Origin: Coenobita brevimanus
Lineage: Eukaryota; Arthropoda; Malacostraca; Decapoda; Coenobitidae
DNA: 64,000 bases
Reading direction: 5' to 3'
Assembly (NCBI GenBank): GCA_032717465.1
Contig: CM064663.1
Coordinates: 15,085,684 to 15,149,683 of the forward strand
The notes under the pieces were generated by a model. The model made no database searches. It was given only the letters and a program-made list of their open reading frames with translations, and had not been told where the DNA came from. The translations under genes were made by a program, and so were the position numbers. Positions 49,249 to 60,685 of the stretch are shown here, piece after piece (position 1 is the stretch's first letter; each line of letters opens with the position of its first letter).

Positions 49249-49985
49249 TGGTCCAGTTGAGAAGAGGATCGTGGATAAATGATCCGTTGCTGGAACTGGC
49301 CCTTGAAGTAATAGTTGTTTTGGGGGGTAATTAGGCCCAAATGCAAACATAAGTCTATAAAATATTAAAGATAGATCCCGATGGCAAATGATTTTTATTA
49401 AGACTTTCCACAGCCCTGTGGAAAGTTTTATTTTTCTAATAATTATTATTATTATCACTTTAGTAGAAAGTCGATGTTTCAAATTCTGTTTTGCCTAGAG
49501 TCTTGTAGCTTGGTCAGCTTAAAGAGATGTCCACTTTTTTTTTTTTTTTTTTTTGGTCCAAAAACAGCGGCAATCCGTCAACTGGCTTTCCGGATGTTAC
49601 CTCGAATACAGAAAAGTGATTTAGCCATCCTATCTCAAGAACCGCTTAAGCCAGGAAGCTAAAATTTTACTGAAACATAGACTGAAGGCAGGCACAGTGC
49701 AGAAAGACCTATGGTGCTACTCGGTTGATTATTCTCTGAGATCGGCTGGGGTAAAAAAAAAAAAAAAAACGGAGTTTTTCCCTATATTTTGCATGTCACC
49801 TGATTTTCCATGAAGGATTAAAGCTACAGCCACCAAACTTGGTAAAACATCAGTGACCTTGACTTCAAGGTCCCTTTATAGCTCGGCTTCTAGTAGGTAA
49901 TGGTTATGGGAAGGTATTCTTTATGAAAATATTCCTTGGACAATATTGCCGTGTTGCAGTTATTATTATTTATATTATCATTATT
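49244..49985. other. Unassigned stretch
   Basis: No gene recognised. It contains a T run (49534-49553), an A run (49754-49770) and the palindromic CTTTCCACAG..CTGTGGAAAG (about 49405-49427). It could be an old SINE or MITE, but I found no partner copy. Confidence 0.5.
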
Positions 49986-49989
49986 ATGT

Positions 49990-50573
49990 GCGTTTAAGTA
50001 CTTGGCTAGTGTGATGGGTAAGGATGGAAGTTTAGAGGGTGAAATGCTTGAAAGGGTGCAGCAAGGAAGAAAGGTTGCTGGTTCCTTGAAAGCAGTGACA
50101 AGAAACAAGGAAGTGAGCGTGGAAGTGAAAAAGTTACTACATGACAGTATTGTGATACCAACTCTAACGTATTGGAAGTGAAGCTTGGAGGGGCAGAAGT
50201 CAACGGTGAGAGCAGTGGAAATGGGTTCTTTGAGAGGAGCATGTGGAGTCACATGGACAGACTGACAAATGAGAATGTGAAGGAGCATTGTGGTGTGGAT
50301 GTGGATGTGATAAGAAGCGTTAGGAGAAACACAATGAAGTGGTTTGGACGTGGAGAGGATGGAGAGCGAGAGACTGACGAGGAGAATGTGTGTGAGTGAG
50401 GTGAAGGGGGGAGAGGGATGGGGACGCCAAGGATGAGATGGAGGGATGGAGTGGAGAGGTATATGAGAGAGGGGGGTATGAGCTGCGAGCAGGGCAATGA
50501 AATGGCGGGGAACAGGGCGACATGGAGGCGATTTGTTTGTGGGCATCCCTTACGGTATTAAGGCGTCTGGCAA
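49990..50573 (+). mobile_element. LINE 'family C' 3' fragment (copy 3)
   Basis: Short 5'-truncated copy: FKYLASVMGKDGSLEGEMLE, RKVAGSLKAVTRNKEVSVEV, KKLLHDSIVIPTLTYWK (stop near 50180), then in other frames the RT tail. It ends in GGCGTCTGGCAATA followed by (GATA)n-like repeats (50573-50600), the family 3' end. Confidence 0.88.
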
Positions 50574-51394
50574 TAGATAGATGGATAGACAGATAGATTA
50601 TTATTATTATTCATTCATTCTTCTTCTTCTTCTTCTTATCAGAATTAGTATTAGTACTAATATTACTATTACCATTACGATTATTCTATGGAAAGAAAAT
50701 TGGCCTATGGGAATAAAGATCTCTTTGGAAACTTAATTACTTCAGGCATTTCACCCATGAAGGAAGAAAAATCCATTTAGAATAATATGAATGTGGAAAA
50801 ATGTCTCCACAGATCAGAAATAGTTCCATGTAGTAAACAGGTCATAAGTAAAATAATTCCATGGCGAAAATTAGTCCAGAGATTGATCTGGTATAAGGGA
50901 AACATAAGTTCAGGGGAGGTATAAGTACCATGTAGATAATGAGTTAGTGGCAAAAAACAGGTGTGGGTAAGAGGCAGATAATTGGGCCATGAGGGAAAAA
51001 AAGCTCCCGAGGAAACAGGCCAGTGGGGGAAAAGGATCCAATGAACAGATTCACAAGAGAAATTAGGTACGTGTTGGTTGAGTCCAAGAAGGTATAGTGT
51101 GAGACCGACTCATATGTGAGAGATAATTACTTGATTATCATGTAAGAATTACCATATATGCATATAGGTATATGTGTGCACTGAATGTGTGTGCGTATTT
51201 TAAGCAACTGTACCTGCAAGAGGTGTAAGCAAAGAGCTCCTTGCATCACATGCAGCATCAAAGAAGATGATCAGCAGCAGACCAAGCTTTATCATCCTTA
51301 GGGCCAATATCTGTGAGGGCAATCAGCCTTTTAACAATGTGGAAAGTTCATTTATCTGTCATACAATACTTCTTTCCTCATCAGTAGATAGGGG
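50574..51394. other. Unassigned AT-rich stretch
   Basis: GATA tail, (ATT)n and (CTT)n short runs to about 50640, then A-rich sequence with no long ORF and no recognised repeat. Confidence 0.5.
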
Positions 51395-51692
51395 TCTGGC
51401 GCCATGATACTAAGTACAGGCATTTAAGGCAAGGGTGACAAACCCTGATAAGCCCGAGAGGCATCGTTTTAACAATGATCCCGAAACAACCCTCAGACAG
51501 AAACCCTTATGGTTTTGTCCAAAACCCAATAGACCAGAAAGCATCGATCTGGTTAAATAGTTACCACCCATCATGGTATATGTTTCCCTAGATTAGAAGA
51601 AACCATTTGGCTTGTCACTCGGGCAGAGTCATCAGAAAGATGCATTACATGGAGGAAATGGATGGTGGCCACGCCTACCTATCATAGAGTTT
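51395..51692. repeat. Dispersed repeat family, copy 2
   Basis: Matches blocks of 6176-6681 in the same order (GGCATTTAAG, GGTGACAAACCC, AGTTACCACCCATCATGGTA, CCATTTGGCTTGTCACTC, GGATGGTGGCCACGCC). It ends in an A-rich/TA tail (about 51694-51714). Confidence 0.62.
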
Positions 51693-51714
51693 GAAAAAAA
51701 ATATATATATATCT

Positions 51715-52929
51715 CATTGGAAATATAATAAGAAACATTTCAAAGGGTTCCCAAATGTATATTAATGTACAGTTGCTGTATTTTAAGTAAAGGTTCATAT
51801 CCATGTAATGCACTTCTATAGTAAGTTAATAATTGCTTTTTCCTCTAGTTTCTGTCTCTTATATAAATACTGGCTTTGAAGGTGAAGACGAAATCCCTAT
51901 TTATGCCAAGGAGGATGTTCACCAAAACAATGACAAAACTAACAAACGCGTGTAATATCCCCTCCATACTCTTACCCTCTTACTCCATCTCTGCCCTTGC
52001 TTGCTCAATGCAGCTGTTTGCAAGACAGGTCTTTGTCATAACACCAGAGCACCTTTGGGGAGGATATGAAGTGGGGTGGGTAATCATGATAAACGCGAAC
52101 ACACCCTCGCCCCTGACATAAAAAGCCTTTTCACATTCATCTTCAAAGCTGGTGTTAAGACAAGGCTGGGGAGTTTGCGTTTAGTTACAGTAGCTCCATA
52201 CCAAAAGGATGGAAAGAGGTAATAAAACAACATAGTGTCTTTTTTGTTAAGTTTAATGCTTGACAGGAACATATACACTGAGGATCACGGACTATAACTC
52301 GCAGGCTAGGTATAGCACTGGACATTTCATCTGACACGTTAACTTTTTTTTTTTACTGTTTCTCTTTTTTTTATGTGGACAACGTGTGTAAAAGATAAAT
52401 TTTTCAGTGCCTGATTTGACACAAGGCATGTGCATGGTAAGGGGTCCTAGGGCCAAGTCATCACATTGATGGATCGCATAGCACACAAGAGACGTACAGT
52501 TGGTACACATTAATTTTCACCTTTTCACATTATATCACCCATATTTTATTTTTATTTTTTCACTGTCATTCGCTTCAACTGATTTAATTCATTTTTCTTT
52601 GTCTGCCAAGATCACAAACGGACCAGAGAAATAATCTTGTGATAGAGAGCACAAGGGAGGTGCACCTCGCTACCTCTGGTGATGACTGGACGCCTGCTGC
52701 CCTCCTCACCCAGTGGTGGGCTGGAGCACATTGCGCAGGCGTCTCCTAACTGATTTGGAGTAACGTGACGGCGAGAGAAGGCGTAAGCGTCACGTCTTTG
52801 AGGGCATGGAGCACAGTGTTTTTTTTCTTGTTCATTGCCTGGGAAAACGCATAATGCTATGCATGGGGCATTCCCCAGGGCGTGATTTATGTATATTATG
52901 AGGAAAGACGACGCTGAACTTCATTGACC
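51715..52929. other. Unassigned stretch
   Basis: I see no gene, RNA or repeat I can support. Open frames of 60-80 codons have no recognisable motifs. Confidence 0.5.
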
Positions 52930-53315
52930 ACCTCTTTGTGCAAGTGAGAGTGAGTGTGTGTATAAAGAAATGCCAGGGGTGCCGCTATTCCCCGAAGACC
53001 GTGTGTTCATGGATCACTTACCAAGTCTACTTCCGCTATTATATCATGGGTGATAGTAGACTCTACTAGTAGACTCTCTGCTAAGCTGAGAGTGCCCTTA
53101 CTGAGAAAGGAGGTACCCGAATCTGCACAGAACACTGTCTCTCTCCAGTCCGTGCCTATTGAAACTTCCAGGCACTGCTTAAGCACTGCTACTGGGCATA
53201 GATGATGGTGGACAGTATGTATCCTACAGGCTGGGATTGTAAGAGGAGCAAGCCTGAAGTCTTCTTCCTCGTTTTTTGCAAGCGTCTTTGGAGACGCCAC
53301 TAGGGACACCACCAA
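52930..53315 (-). pseudogene. DIRS-like tyrosine recombinase remnant
   Basis: DIRS elements integrate circular DNA with a tyrosine recombinase instead of an integrase. From 53315: EEEDFRLAPLTIPA, HHHLCPVAVLKQCLEVSIGT (the CPV..LK.YLE motif), DWRETVFCADSGTSFLSKGT, LSLAESLLVESTI. A stop lies at about 53004, and the same frame then reads THGLRGIAAPLAFLYT (about 52960-53003), which contains the conserved His-x-x-Arg of the catalytic site. The catalytic Tyr would lie further on, where the frame decays. It lies 3' of the RT/RNase H remnant on the same strand, in the order expected for DIRS. Alternatives such as a Crypton recombinase are less likely given the RT neighbour. Confidence 0.72.
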
Positions 53316-53440
53316 TCCATCCTGTGCAAAGATAGTGCACGCTGGGAACAGTGTATAAATTTAAGACAGTCCCCACCCTGCCTTTTGTCTGCACCAAACT
53401 CGATAGAAACTAGAAAGCTCTGACCGATCACACACCTTCA

Positions 53441-54035
53441 CCAATGCCACTGCTTTAAAAAGGATCTGGATCCGGATCCGTGGATATAGGATCCGGATCT
53501 GAATCCGCCACAAAATTTAATCAGTTTTTTCTTGGTCCAGGGCCCACCTTTCCACAAAATTTCACTGAAAATCATTGAGAACTATTGGAGATATTTTGCG
53601 GGATACTCCGGATCCGGATTCAGATCCGCCCCTAATTTAACAATTTCTTCCTTGGGCAATGGCGCATCCTCCACTAAATTTCATCAAAATCCGTTTACAA
53701 GTTTCTGAGTAATATTGGATCCGGATCCGTGGATACAGGATCCGAATACGACCACAAATATAAACAAATCTTTCTTGGTCCTTGGCGCACCTTCCTACAA
53801 AATTTCATTGAAATTCATTGAGAACTTTTGGAGAATTTTGTATGGGATACTCTGGATCCGTATCTGGCCCAATTTAATGATTTAATCCTTCGTCCATGGC
53901 CCACATTTCCACAAAATCTCGTTAAAATCTATTAATAAATTTTAGAATAATCCTGCTAACAGACAGGCAGACAGACAGACAAACCAACAAACCAATACAG
54001 GGTAAAACATAACCTCCTTGGTGGAGGTAATGACA
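53441..54035. repeat. Degenerate tandem repeat with GGATCCGGATCC units
   Basis: About two and a half ~240-base units, each with GGATCCGGATCCGTGGATA, a CTTGGTCC..GGC.CACCTTCC.CAAAATTTCA block and a TGAGAACT.TTGGAGA block. It ends with (CAGA)n and AACCTCCTTGGTGGAGGTAA, a small hairpin. It interrupts the DIRS-like relic. Confidence 0.75.
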
Positions 54036-54329
54036 GGACCTGGGCCTCTGCTATTAAAGGGCCTCTCTATTCCGCTCAGAAACCGAGGAAAGCAGTCCAG
54101 AGGGATTGGTGGAGGAGGCCCACAATGTTCATAGTACATACTCCACTAAATTCGGCGGAGGATAGAACCCACTAGAGAAATATCATGCATAAAAATTCAA
54201 TGTTGCTCGGAGCTTCTCTGTTAGGGGTTGGAGAGGCATTCTGTCCCCAGAGGCAATGGGTTGGGGTTTACTCTTTGCAGCACTCTGGTACTAGGACCAG
54301 ATTTCTCACAATCAAGGCTGAAATCGCTA

Positions 54330-55375
54330 ACTACGTTTAGGAGAACTTTGGTTGCACGTGAGGGAAACAGATATATAAGTGTCGACTTCATCTAGTCCTC
54401 CTCTATCACATTCGGGACACTTGTCAGCATATAGTGAACCTTGGGAAGGTGGAGCAGTAACTGCATTGTGTTTTTGGTGACAAACAGGTCCACCTGCATG
54501 TGGCCATGCATGAGAACCAATGAGTTGAATATAACCCTCCTGACAGTCCATTCAACTGAGGCTAACTTAAACCTGGAGTGTGCATTGGCCCTCTGGTTCT
54601 TCTCCCCAGAAAATTCTGAGCCGACAAGTAGCAACAGCAATGGTAAGTTAGCCACTAGATTTGTTCTGTCTGTGCCAGGAAGGGCTCAGACCTTGACATG
54701 TCATACTATTTCATGCAATGCACCGCCAGTTCATTGTGCCTTTGCATTATCCCTAATTCCCTGATATTTATGTGCTTGACACATTATGTCTCTGTCCAAG
54801 CCCACAGTTGTTGATGCCCCACTCATGACAGAATGCCCTCCCAAGTCTTAGGCATTGGTTACAATCGTAGGAGTCTGGCACCATCCATCATCAAAGTAGC
54901 CTCCTGGGGCTGGCAGGGACTGGATGGAACATGTCTCCTGTGCAATATCCTTTCTCCTGGGATCACCTTTACCTCCCGAGGTAGGTGGTAGTGGCACAAC
55001 CTGCGAAGTTCAGTGCCCACAGCAGTGGCTTCAGGTTGGCGTGAACTGTCTTAAATGATTTTCCCGAAGGCAACATGCACTGTCTGGTGAAAATCGAACT
55101 CATTCTTGCCTGGTGTTTTACTCCAGTCCTAACCAGATTACTTGCTTCACAGGATTCAACAAAGAAATTCCATATTGATTTTGAAGCCGAGCTCCCCAGA
55201 TGACTTGATTACTTAGCCTGAATTTTCTGGACACTCCTCCTTGGTGGTTGCTGCGAGAAACCAGTTGTTGAGATACATTAATACGTTGACCCCCTCTGTC
55301 ACCATATAATGTACAAGCACCTTTATTAGTCTGATGAAGACACAACGAGCTAGGTAAAGACCGATAGGTCAGCAT
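54330..55375 (-). pseudogene. DIRS-like reverse transcriptase/RNase H remnant
   Basis: The RT would copy element RNA. Reading leftward in shifting frames: PIGLYLARCVFIRLIKVLVH (about 55360, compare LPFGL.TAPRVFTRLIK of DIRS RTs), GVNVLMYLNNWFLAATTKEE (about 55285), where the catalytic YLDD reads YLNN, ELGFKIN, VKQVIWLGLE (about 55130), LLWALNFAG (about 55020); then FKLASVEWTV..VQVDLF-type segment HGHMQVDLFVTKNTMQLLL (54450-54500), the typical motif following RNase H in DIRS proteins, and LIYLFPSRATKVL (about 54350). Both catalytic Asp codons changed to Asn (GAC to AAC, G to A). At least six breaks; no function is possible. The assignment rests on motif order, since no single motif is decisive. 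Confidence 0.7.
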
Positions 55376-55399
55376 GTTGACTGGTGAGTAAGTAAGCCT

Positions 55400-58235
55400 T
55401 CTAGATCAGTGCTTGTTGTGTGACACTCCTTTGATACTGTTAAGTTTTAAAGAGTAGGGGCCTTTGTGCCTTTTTATCATGCTGAATGTGTTCAGTGATG
55501 AGGCTGGTGCCTTATCGTCCAGTCTGGTACAGTTGGAGAGCTTGTAGTGATCAGGAGAAGGAGATCTCCACTGCATGAGAAAGGTTAGAGCAGAGTTCGG
55601 GAGGTGTATGGTATGTGGGAGATGAGTATATGCCTCCTCTACGCATGCATCCAGGACCTGGTTAGGAGAAAAGGGAGCCTCCCAGATGATTGCTTCCCTT
55701 GCCACTCACTCCGTCCTGAATAACGCAATGATTCTCACGTTAATGCAGTTTGTCACTGTCTGCAATGAAGATTAATAGCAAGCGATTTAAACTCTTGTTT
55801 GAAACTGAGATGCGAGTACTAGCTCAGAACCTGAATAGTTAGATGACAGTTTCACTGCTCTTCACTGACACTAGGAACTGAATAGGCATGACCCTATAAG
55901 AAACTTTGTAAGAGTCAGTCCATTCCTCCAGGCATGTCAGGAAGTATTCCGGTGACAATGACCACTCTGAGAACGTTACCCCATTCCAAATGTCGTGGTT
56001 GTCAAGTTCCCACTTGGCCCTGGAAAAGGAGAGCATCACCATCAATGCTGAAACCATTCATTCCACAATGCCGTCTTCTTCAGTGGAAGGTGCGGCAATT
56101 ATCTCACCACTGTAGGCGTCTGTGATGGCTATGGCCTGATCCCAAGGCTAAAGCAGTGACAGCAGTTCACAGTACTTGCTCAGTGTAAACACTGTGTGCC
56201 ACATGGGCCAGAAAGACCAAATGAACTTGAAACCAATGCTAAATACTGTATTATCCGTCAGAAGAAAACAATGAGTGGAGCCTTGTGAAAACAAGGGAGA
56301 GCATCGCATGATGGAAATAGCTCGTCGTGCGCATTCAGACTGGAAACTGTGTGCAGTTGTGCAAGCCACAAACTACATACTATACTAGACCAGTTATGGG
56401 CTCGGTAAACACAGCATGACAGAAGAATTCTGCCTAGCTAGAATACAGTGAAAAAGTTGTGAACCTCATTCTCAAACAGCATATTAAAAACTACACTATA
56501 ATGACATTATGAAGAGTAAAAAACTAAAATCTGACCTGAGAGGAAAAGTATAGTGTGATGGAAATAGCTCGTCATGATTGGACAGACAGACCACTGTGTG
56601 GACCTTGGGGCTTAAGGGAATTAAGCCAAAAAGCTTGTAACTACGAAAAATAACACAAATGGAACAAAACATATCGTAGCTCCATGCAAGCAAAGTCTAG
56701 GATGAGCACCATGCAATAGGGGAAGCTTGCCCTATTTGGTAAAATGTGTGCTCCATGAGGAGCCAACAGCCACACTAAAAAACATATTTTCAGTTGTCGT
56801 ATAGTAAGACAGCAGTCCAATCCCCGACAGCCTAGCATGGCGGAAGCAAACCACGGCAGTCATATCGACTGAAAAACTGCGCACGGTTTGGGGCTGCAAA
56901 CCAGAAATTAATATACTGAAGCCAGGAAAGACAAATGCCAAAAAAAAAAAAAAAGAAAGAAACAAGGGCACTTCCTGCAAGATGCAAGCTTACGATGCAA
57001 ATGTGAAAGTAGTAGCACAGACTCGAGAAGATGCAGCTGCACGGGTTGCTCATGCATTGCACAGAGAGAGAGAATGACTTGCCTTGCCGACACCAGCATT
57101 GAGCAAAGGAAGGACAGAGAAGGGGTGATGAGGTAAGGATATGATAGGAATGTACTCATGTTGGTCAGCTTTCACTTTTTGTTAGGCTGCATTTATTTCC
57201 ACGATTTGGGGGGTATAGTTCCCTGCTGCATCCAGCAGAAATGAAAGGCGCTAACTCTAAAGGTAACTAAATGCTGACTCGCCAACCTCGTCATTAATAT
57301 TATTTTATCGAAAGAAAATGGAGAGGGGCACATTCACACATTGGCACTGAGGATTCACACTGTTTATACAATATCTTGCAATGCACTCCTTTTCTCTAGG
57401 AAGGAAGGTTGTGGACTACAAGAGAAGGGCACCTTCACTCTGCAGTCCATTGGACTTACCTAAAGATGAGCCTTTGACAACAAAATCAACATTAAGCCTC
57501 CTCTGTTTGTAATGTTAAGCCAAATTGTGTTTACATGCAACTAGCAGTGCAACCCATCTTTCCTAGAGTTAGCCGTATTATGGAAAATTGACGACGGTAT
57601 TTTAGAAATCCTTAAAGGTGGACAAATTCGTGGATGGACGAAACAGCAATCACACACATTTCTTCACCAAATAACACACCCACTAATTCATCTGCTGCTC
57701 TTGGAGAACTTTTTTGGTGGGAGGGGGGGTGATGAGGGATCGAGAATCTGAAGTGAAGGTCAGTATTGAGAGTACATCTATTGGTCGCCATGACCTGTTT
57801 TAGTCTGTATTAACCCTTATCCACAGGGACTTTCCCACCATTGTCCAGTCCTCCTTATGGAGAATTTCCGAGATTTTGGGAAAAGTACTCTTATTTCAAA
57901 CCCTGATATCTTCCAAATTATTATAACTAAAGAAGGGAGTAAGTATACATAAGACTCTCCAACTGTTCCTTTTTCAAATTAAATTCTCTCAAAGTCTGCA
58001 GGGGGTCCCATCAGTGATTAAGGATACGTTAAAGATGGCTGGTTTTCCGTGTTTTGGTGGGCTAATCCGGTTGCGCGCCACTGCCAGTGACCTTGGACTC
58101 GCTGGCTAGCATAGGCAATACTGACTGGAGTGGTGATTGTAAAACTGCCCAGCCTCTCGGAATATTCCATTCATTCTTTCGAGGTTTCCTTACTCACCAT
58201 TAAAAGGATGACTCATCACCCTGTCCATGTGTCTC
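55400..58235. other. Largely unassigned stretch with weak internal repeats
   Basis: No gene I can support. The phrase ATGGAAATAGCTCGTC recurs at about 56307 and 56558, and a related GCATGGCGGAAGCAAACC at about 56836, with ~260-base spacing, hinting at an old tandem repeat (about 56160-56940). An A run lies at 56940-56954. Minus-strand frames of 60-100 codons have no known motifs. Confidence 0.45.
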
Positions 58236-59222
58236 TGTCATAAAAGTTTTGTAGTTACTTGTAGTGGAGTTTTCTATATATTAGACTTGTGGGCGAGCGG
58301 TTGTCATATTTGAGTAGCTTGTAAGTAGATAATCTTCATTCCCATTTGTCATGTAGTGACAGGAGAGGTAAAGAATAGTATGGGACTATTTTTATTTGTC
58401 TTGGAAATATTAACAAGTCTCTCACACAGAGCGGAGTATAAAGTAGAGTCCCGCTAGCTATCTCTCTGTCTTGCTCTCTCTGTCTCTCTCTCAAGTTACC
58501 AAGCCCTTCTCCCTGCGACCTGTCTGTTCTAAGGCTAGCTTCTTTCTGCCTCGCTGTCGCTCCCTCTCTCTCTCTCTCAAGTTGCTAAGCCCTTCTCCCT
58601 ACTACCTGCCTGTTCTATGGCCTGTCTCCTTCTGAGCTCTCTTTCCTAAATTCTGGTGTAGCAGGGGTTGTGTCATGTGTGTTCCTTGTGAGTGGAAAGT
58701 TCTAGAAGCCTGTGTGTGAGTATGTGTGTATGTGTGTGTATGGTCACTAGGCGCTGTCATGTGCCTATAAAGCATTCCTTGAGTTAAGAGTGTGAGCATG
58801 TTTAGCATTGCTCGATTCTCGCAGACACAATACCTTCTCATCATCTGACTCCCTGCTTCTATCTGTCTCTCTATCTATTTATCTATCTATCTGTTATGAC
58901 TTGTAACTACAATATGGAGTCCCAATACATTGCTCGGTCACGCGAAAATGGCGTACCATCGACAGTTAATAGTCCTAACATATTAATACATATTATATAC
59001 ACATTATAATGAACTTATAAGCTAATTAAGTGAAATACATAATATTGTAAAAGTAACATAATTGTATGAATATTGTATACATATAATATTTATAGTAAAT
59101 AGTGATTATTCAGTAATATTACATTTTAAACAAGTTGTATACATATTTGAATAAATGTATTAAAGTAAATTATTTAACTGTAATACAGTATGTACTTGGG
59201 TTTTTGTAGTGAAATGCATAAT
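58236..59222 (-). repeat. LTR-like direct repeat, left copy
   Basis: Matches 60683-61512 in the same orientation: CATAAA..TTTGTAGTTACTTG, GTCATGTAGTGAC.GGAGAGG, GTATGGGACTA.TTTTATTTG, GCGCGAAAATGGCGTACCAT, AATTATTTAAC. It contains CT-rich and (CTAT)n stretches. It differs by small indels, so it is not a recent duplication. Confidence 0.75.
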
Positions 59223-59224
59223 TG

Positions 59225-59815
59225 TGTTGGCCTTATAACTGTAGTTACATTTTGTTAATGCAACTGTTACATAAGTGTCTTGGCCTTATAATTGTAGTTA
59301 AAGTTACATAAAAGTTACATCTTCTTAATGCAACTGTTAATTGGCAAAGTGTAACATAATGCAATCGTTTGTCGTTACATAATTGTTACATATCGTTTGT
59401 AGTTACATAATTGTAAAGTTGCATAAAAGTTACATCTTGTTAATGCAACTTTTACATAAATGGTACATATTGTTTGTAGTTACATAATTGTAGTTAAAGT
59501 TACATAAAAGTTACATCTTGTTAATGCAACTGTTACATAAATGGTACATATTGTTTGTAGTTACATAATTGTAGCAGCTGTAACATAATGCAATCGTTTG
59601 TCGTTACATAATTGTTACATATCATTTGTAGTTACATAATTGTAATAAGTGTAACATAATGCAATCGTTTGTCGTTACATAATTATAATATGGAGTTACA
59701 TAATTATTACATATCGTTTGTAGTTACATAATTGTAGCAAGTGTAACATAATGCAATCGTTTGTCGTTACGTAATTGTTACATATCGTTTGTAGTTACAT
59801 AATTCTAATAATTGC
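59225..59815. repeat. Tandem repeat of GTTACATAATTGTA units
   Basis: Irregular tandem units of about 70-80 bases (GTAACATAATGCAATCGTTT, GTCGTTACATAATTGTTACA, TATCGTTTGTAGTTACATAA). It occupies the place where the right-hand provirus has its env gene. Confidence 0.85.
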
Positions 59816-59827
59816 AGTCCTAACATA

Positions 59828-59926
59828 TGCTGCGGTCGATGATATGATGTGACATGCCACTGGCTCGTGGAGACAACAATCTGCTTTTTGTTTCACTTAT
59901 AGAAGGAGTTTATGTGGTATTTTGAC
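59828..59926 (-). mobile_element. Gypsy-like pol end fragment (left provirus)
   Basis: GTCGATGATA..GATGTG and TTTCA.TTATAGAAGGAGTTTA match 63455-63525, the end of pol and the pol-env gap of the right provirus. It breaks at the mariner end. Confidence 0.6.
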
Positions 59927-60685
59927 ATACGGGGGTGATTAGAAAGAAATGACAGTGAGTCCATAAACTTTTATTAGCATGAAGAACTATCAAACTATGA
60001 CTCACATTCCTTCAAAGTACTCCCCTCCAACCTCTATGCAGCGTTCCATTCTCTTTCTCCACTTCATGAAGCAAGCGTGGTACTCTGAAGACGGTATACT
60101 TCGGAGTTCTGAATTGACGGTCCGTGCCAAGTCTTGGATGCGATGAAATTGCTTCCCAGCGATGGCAAATTTAATTTTTGGAAACAACCAAAAGTCACAG
60201 GGAGCCAGGTCAGGGGAGTAGGGTGGGTGGGGGAGCAGAGTTATACCTTGTTGTTCCAGGTACTGCATAGGGAGGCGAGCTTTGTGGGGTGCAGCATTGT
60301 CGTGGTGCAGCAAAAGGCGAGACCGACGGCGGGTTGGTGCGGTGTTGGCCTTGTGTTCCAAGACTTGTGGAAGGACCTGGGCTGTGTAGTATTGGGCTGT
60401 GATAGTGGACTTTTCAGGCATCACATCCACGCATATTGGTCCTTGAGAATTGAAAAAGATGGTGAAAAGGCGCTTCCGGCTGCGAAATCCTTCCTTCAAA
60501 ATCTGAGGTCGAGGGTCTTCATTGCCCAACCACACCATGTTTAACTGCTTGTCACGGGTTGTGAAAAATGAAATCCAACACTCATCTCCAGTAGCAACAT
60601 CTGAGAACCGTTTTGGACCATTTGGTTCAAATTCAGCAAGCCAGACACGACAAATCCTCACCCGTTCAGCCTTTTGCTCTGTCAT
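59927..60685 (-). mobile_element. mariner element, 5'-truncated
   Basis: The 3' end (CGGGGGTGATTAGAAAGAAA beside TA at 59925-59926) fits a mariner terminal repeat. The other end is missing: the transposase frame passes into the LTR-like repeat at about 60685. Confidence 0.85.
60002..60685 (-). pseudogene. mariner transposase (DD34D), N-terminus lost
   Basis: A 227-codon uninterrupted frame of the catalytic part of a mariner transposase: TEQKAERVRICRVWLAEFE, DVATGDECWISFF (Asp 1), RSRLLLHHDNAAPHKARL (Asp 2) and LPHPPYSPDLAPCDFWLFPK (Asp 3, 34 residues after the second, the DD34D signature), then HACFMKWRKRMERCIEVGGE and a natural stop at 60002. The usual length is about 345 residues; the N-terminal ~110 residues with both helix-turn-helix DNA-binding motifs are gone. 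The Met at 60685 is only the first Met of the remnant. The catalytic part shows no lesion, so the truncation came by rearrangement, probably with the neighbouring LTR-like repeat, whose end coincides with the break. Confidence 0.92.

Larger units (their letters stand above)
52930..55375 (-). mobile_element. DIRS-like retroelement relic (RT, RNase H, tyrosine recombinase)
   Basis: Minus-strand domain order RT, then RNase H region, then tyrosine recombinase, as in DIRS elements, all strongly decayed and with a ~600-base foreign repeat (53441-54035) between RNase H and the recombinase. Long inverted or split terminal repeats were not found. The right edge falls inside the RT (about 55375). Confidence 0.72.

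Noticed and set aside
51715..52929. Host gene exons
   Set aside because: No frame with recognisable domain, no consistent splice pattern and no conservation signal visible by eye.
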